A DNA stretch of 64,000 bases from Labia minor. Its lineage: Eukaryota; Arthropoda; Insecta; Dermaptera; Spongiphoridae. Under the pieces are notes generated by a model. It made no database searches and was not told where the DNA came from. It worked only from the letters and a program-made list of their open reading frames with translations. Positions 60,342 to 64,000 of the stretch are shown here, in pieces (position 1 is the stretch's first letter; every line of letters begins with the position of its first letter). The position numbers were made by a program, and so were the translations under genes. The stretch spans positions 8,667,580 to 8,731,579 of the forward strand of contig OY720344.1 of NCBI GenBank assembly GCA_963082975.1, given 5' to 3'.

Positions 60342-61881
60342 CAATCACCGAAGCTTTTGAGAAACGCCATTTCTGTTCTGTGGTGTTTTTGGATATAAGC
60401 CAAGCCTTTGATAAGGTATGGCACACAGGGTTATTATACAAATTAAAAAATCTTCTACTTACAAACTACTATCTACTGTTGAAATCCTACCTACAGGATA
60501 GACACTTTATAGTAAGATATTCTGATGAAATAACCTCCCTACACCCTATTCATGCTGGAGTTCCTCAGAGTAGTGTCTTGGGTCCACTCCTTTACCTAAT
60601 TTTCACCAATGACCTACCGACCTCTTCCAATGCTACTATAGCTACGTTTGCAGATGATTCAGCCGTACTTACCACCAATAAAGATGCACAATTGGCGACA
60701 GATGAACTCCAAACAATCCTAAATGAGATTCAAAACTGGCTAACAAGATGGCGAATCAAAGTCAACGAAAACAAGTCAACACATGTGACTTTTTCCATCA
60801 AGAAAGGTTCTTATAATTTTATTACAATGAACAACAAAGTAATCCCGCAATCTAACGAAGCTAAATACCTGGGAATGCACCTCGACCACAAATTAACATG
60901 AAAGAAACATTTAACAACCAAAAGGAAACAACTGGGGCTTCGATTACATAAGATGAATTGGTTCATCGGAGTTAACACTCGGTAACAAACTCTTATTATA
61001 TAAGGCCATACTGATGCCTATCTGAACGTATGGGATTCAGCTATGGAGCTCCGCTGCTAAGTCAAACTTAGAAATACTTGAACGTTTCCAAAACAAAATC
61101 CTTCGGATAATAGTGGATGCTCCATGGTTTGTAACCAACACAAACATTGCTCGAGACCTAAGGGTTCCCCTCGTAAAAGCTGTGATAAAAAAGTATTACA
61201 AGAAGTATACTACAAGGCTGGATAACCCAAATTATATGCAGGGCCACCCTAACCGAGCTCTGAATTTTTAAAATTTATAGTATTATGATGGGCATTTATG
61301 GCCGATACAGGGGCGCCGATAAAGTGATTGCCTAGGGCGCTCTGGACCTTTAATCCGCCACTGCAGTCCACATCATCGTATTTCTTTGAACGTGTATCAT
61401 AACATATTAAATGTTTATATTTCTTTAAAACACAGAAATAAATATTATATTATTTGCAATCATTTCATTTATAAACATTTATTCATTTTCATACTATTTC
61501 TCCAGATTGCATTATTACAGATACACAACAACCTTTCTTCAAATAATTCGTCAAGCATACACACAACTTCACAAGAATTATATAGATTTTCAGAATTCAT
61601 AATTAATAATACTTATGTTTCTTGATTTAATGAATCCTTTTATGTTTTAGTTTATTTTATAATAAATTGACAATTTCTACTTCAGACACTTTTGTAACCC
61701 ATCTCGCTCCTACTAACCATTCTGTGTAATTTCTTATGAAAAGGGGCGCATAATTTTAGAAGCCCACGGGCGCCGAAATTCTTAAGACGACCCTGATGAT
61801 ATGGTTAAAGGACTGTTAAAACTTCCCCAACAAAAAAGACTTAAGAAACACTTTCCTTGTGACCCACTCACTAGATTCTAA
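60342..61881 (+). mobile_element. 5'-truncated LINE, jockey-clade type
   Basis: Plus-strand reverse transcriptase: VVFLDISQAFDKVWHTGLLY, HAGVPQSSVLGPLLY, the active-site motif FADDS, then KYLGMHLDHKLT. A TGA at 60899 stands where W is expected. A later frame continues with LERFQNKILRIIVDAPWFV to NPNYM, and after a nested MITE (61243-61795) with GLLKLPQQKRLKKHF to the stop at 61881. A tail of AAATT repeats follows. The 5' half (ORF1, endonuclease) is missing. It inserted in a TA/TCTA microsatellite ahead of SDR copy 2. Confidence 0.85.
61243..61795. mobile_element. hAT-type MITE nested in the LINE
   Basis: Ends CAGGGCCACCCTAACCGAGC and, complemented, CAGGGTCGTCTTAAGAATTT. Flanking 8-mers ATTATATG and ATGATATG differ at one place and mark an 8-bp duplication. 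The LINE frame resumes on the far side. About 553 bp with no transposase. Confidence 0.7.
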
Positions 61882-61899
61882 AATTAAAATTAAAATTAA

Positions 61900-62220
61900 A
61901 ACATCTGGGAATGCGGAAACTTGCATTGGCAAAACGAACTTAAGTTCGGATAAATTTAAGTTATAAATAAGTCAAGATTAAATATAAATATTATTGAATA
62001 AAATTATTTATTTTAAATTTGTAGTATAAATTAAATTACAAAAAATGTTTATATTTAAAAATGTATTTTATTATTTTAAAAAACAATGTCGATAGATAAA
62101 ATTTTAAAATTATTAGAATTTAATGATATTTATATAATTTATAATAAATTTCAATTTATTTACATATTTAATTGAATATTTACAAAAAAGAAAACTGGTT
62201 ATAATAATAAATGTATAGTT
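61900..62220. other. A+T-rich DNA
   Basis: No supported feature except the LINE tail at its start. Confidence 0.5.
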
Positions 62221-62226
62221 AAGTAA

Positions 62227-62466
62227 CTAAAAGTTGAGTAAAAATGTCTTCTTTTGGGCGACTTTAGCAATAGTATCGGGAAGTTCTATGAGGCCGGTCT
62301 CAAACCATTCTTTTACCAAATTTCTTAAATTTTGATTTGGAGCGATATGATTTTGACTCGGATTAATTTCTGAGCATTTGAGAGCCATGTTAATTATTGC
62401 GTGTATTCCACAATCGTCGAAAGTTAATATAAATTTTAAAATTTTTAACTTTGGACGCCATTCTGA
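62227..62466 (-). pseudogene. Orphan coding fragment, unidentified
   Basis: The minus strand has an 80-codon open frame ending at 62227 whose composition is protein-like: FDDCGIHAIINMALKCSEIN, PSQNHIAPNQNLRNLVKEWF, ETGLIELPDTIAKVAQKKTF. There is no good ATG at its start, and it begins after a stop, so it is probably an exon or a scrap. The DCGIHA string recalls the nucleophile region of some cysteine proteases, but I would not assign a family. It could be the last exon of a minus-strand gene lying upstream or a transposon remnant. Confidence 0.4.
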
Positions 62467-62715
62467 CTATGTTCCTGAAGTGATATCAAAAAATAAAAAA
62501 CACTTTACATTAATACTTTTCGATACACTATTCGAATCTGAAATCAGAATTTAAAATTTCGCATTTTTAAATATCTATAAATTTCAACTTTGGACGCCAT
62601 TTTGACCATGTTCCCGAGGGGGTATCAAAAAATGAAAGGCACTTTACATTACTACTTTTCGATGCTCTTTCCGAATCTGAAGTCAGAATTTCAAAATTTT
62701 GAGTTTGATGTCGGA
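62440..62715. repeat. Tandem duplication of about 142 bp
   Basis: 'actttggacgccattctgac' to 'gaaatcagaatttaaaattt' is repeated from 62585 ('actttggacgccattttgac' to 'gaagtcagaatttcaaaatt') with scattered differences. The first unit overlaps the upstream border of the orphan frame. Confidence 0.7.
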
Positions 62716-62937
62716 CAGAACGACAGACTGAACGATTTTATGAACTCACTTAAGTTCGTTGAATATTAATGTAAATATATGATTGTTACAAACTTGGAAA
62801 GGAACTATTGAGTTTTATTTCCTACATGTTATTAGGTACATATTATATAATTATATACAAATAATTTACTTATTGTTATAATTATTATGAGAGATTGTAA
62901 ATTAATTGAATAATAAAATATATATATATACACAAAT

Positions 62938-63107
62938 AGGCTTTAAAAAGGCAACCTCCCAGCAGAAAGAGAAGAGGGAGACCAAGAGTCAGCTGGAGAG
63001 GGGGAATTAATAACGCGCTCTTTAGGCCAAGAAGTATAGAGGAGGAAGAATATTTGAAACACAATCAGTGGCGTTTGGGAGTCGAAAGACGAGCAACGTT
63101 CTAAACC
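62938..63107 (+). mobile_element. LINE C-terminal fragment
   Basis: One + frame reads GFKKATSQQKEKRGRPRVSW, RGGINNAL and QWRLGVERRATF, then a stop: the C-terminal end of a non-LTR reverse transcriptase polyprotein. It lies just ahead of SDR copy 2. Confidence 0.65.
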
Positions 63108-63202
63108 CGACATTATATATAATATATATTTATAAAGTTCTAGCTCTATCTAATCAGAAAGATTTTCTTGTGAGCAAATTCTACACAACAAAATCACTCA
63201 CA

Positions 63203-63763
63203 ATGGAAATGAAAGGATGCAGGGCGATGGTGACAGGCGGTGCCTCTGGTATTGGCCTTGAATTTTCCAAACAACTCTTAATTAACGGGGCCAAGGTATG
63301 CCTAATTTTAATTTCCAATTTAAACTTTTCAAATAAATAGACAATTTCTATTTTAACGATTAAAATGAAATATATTTTCTAAATTAGACTGAGTAGAGTG
63401 ATAATGTTTGAACAAGGTATTGGGGGAATCGAAAATGAAAAAATTTAAAAAGAATCTTCAGAGGATGTTGCATGTTTATTTTTAAGATAAATAGAAAAAG
63501 AATATTTACTTAATGAAAATAACGTTACAATTATTGATCTCAAATCTCAAAAATATCTTAAATCTTTCTTTAATAATAATTTTTATTTATTATTAATATT
63601 ATTTTAAATTTAAGATGATAATTAATTCTGTTTTAGAAAGTCGCAATTTTGGATTTGAATAAAATCCAAGGGGAGGAATCTGAAAAGAGTCTTAATAATC
63701 AATATGGAGCTGATAAAGTAATTTTTATATTTTGTGATATTTCTAAAAAACAAGATCACGAAG
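63203..63763 (+). CDS. 15-PGDH-like SDR, copy 2 (5' part, cut by window end)
   Basis: Coding exons 63203-63295 (MEMKGCRAMVTGGASGIGLE) and 63637-63763 (KVAILDLNKIQGEESEKSLN); the third exon should begin just past 64000. It is a near twin of copy 1: exon 2 differs by few bases, and even intron 2 (63840-64000 against 41495-41660) is almost identical. TGGASGIG and the Asp after the second strand are kept, so NAD+ binding is expected. Intron 1 is only 341 bp against 3.5 kb in copy 1. An upstream in-frame ATG (63068) belongs to LINE debris; the start at 63203 is chosen by homology to 37706. Tandem duplication, recent by the intron identity. Confidence 0.88.
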
Positions 63764-64000
63764 GTATTCATTATTTTAATGATAGTTATTAATAGTTAAA
63801 TTAAAAAAATAAATAAATAGTAAAATAAATTAATATATTAATACATTAAAATAGAACGATTTATATATATAATTTGTTCAGATTAGAAATTTTTGTATTA
63901 TTTATTCCACATAAATATTAATTGGATTATAATGAATGAATTTAATAATTATAATTTTTTACATTTTAAAATCAAATCTGGAATAAAAATAGAATTGTTT

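Overview
The window looks like nuclear DNA of an insect. It is strongly A+T-rich and holds spliced host genes with insect-type architecture (kibra, a 15-hydroxyprostaglandin-dehydrogenase-like SDR, a 7-TM gustatory receptor). It is packed with mariner, hAT, Tigger, Helitron/Helentron, non-LTR and foldback repeats. A hymenopteran (parasitoid-wasp-like) host is my inference from protein flavour, not proven.

Layout. 1-16.2 kb: the 3' sixteen exons of kibra on the + strand. The first visible intron is about 7 kb and contains a G+C-rich island, a tRNA-derived SINE and foldbacks. 16.2-19.9 kb: A+T-rich DNA without a supported gene. 19.9-23.2 kb: a nearly whole Buster-type hAT transposon with a perfect 8-bp target duplication. 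23.5-37.4 kb: a graveyard of LINE, Helitron, Helentron and foldback pieces plus a short endonuclease ORF. 37.7-45.9 kb: an SDR gene with six coding exons and two alternative last exons of equal length and phase; its first intron has been filled by nested transposons. 46-51 kb: palindromes and repeats. 51.2-56.8 kb (- strand): a five-exon gustatory receptor of 409 aa, recoverable only by following splice phases across transposon-filled introns. 57-63 kb: more repeats and a 5'-truncated jockey-type LINE. 63.2 kb to the end: the first two exons of a second SDR gene, a tandem paralogue of the first, cut by the window edge.

The most notable observation concerns the repeats. Three different short families (here H1, H2, H3) share one layout: a 5' sub-terminal repeat, a microsatellite-rich core, the inverted copy of the sub-terminal repeat, then a terminal hairpin, with T-rich flanks. 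This is the layout of Helentron-associated elements (HINE/DINE-1 type). One H2 copy sits in a kibra intron, and a 101-bp stretch of kibra (intron end, splice acceptor and 57 bp of exon) lies just beyond it. That same stretch is found, base for base, 28 kb away inside a composite H2 array, again directly after an H2 3' end. This is a visible case of rolling-circle capture of a host exon piece.

Host genes here are not an operon-like unit. Kibra acts in Hippo signalling, the SDRs probably oxidise a small hydroxylated lipid with NAD+, and the receptor is a chemosensory channel. All spliced coordinates were derived by eye from splice signals, phase and family resemblance.
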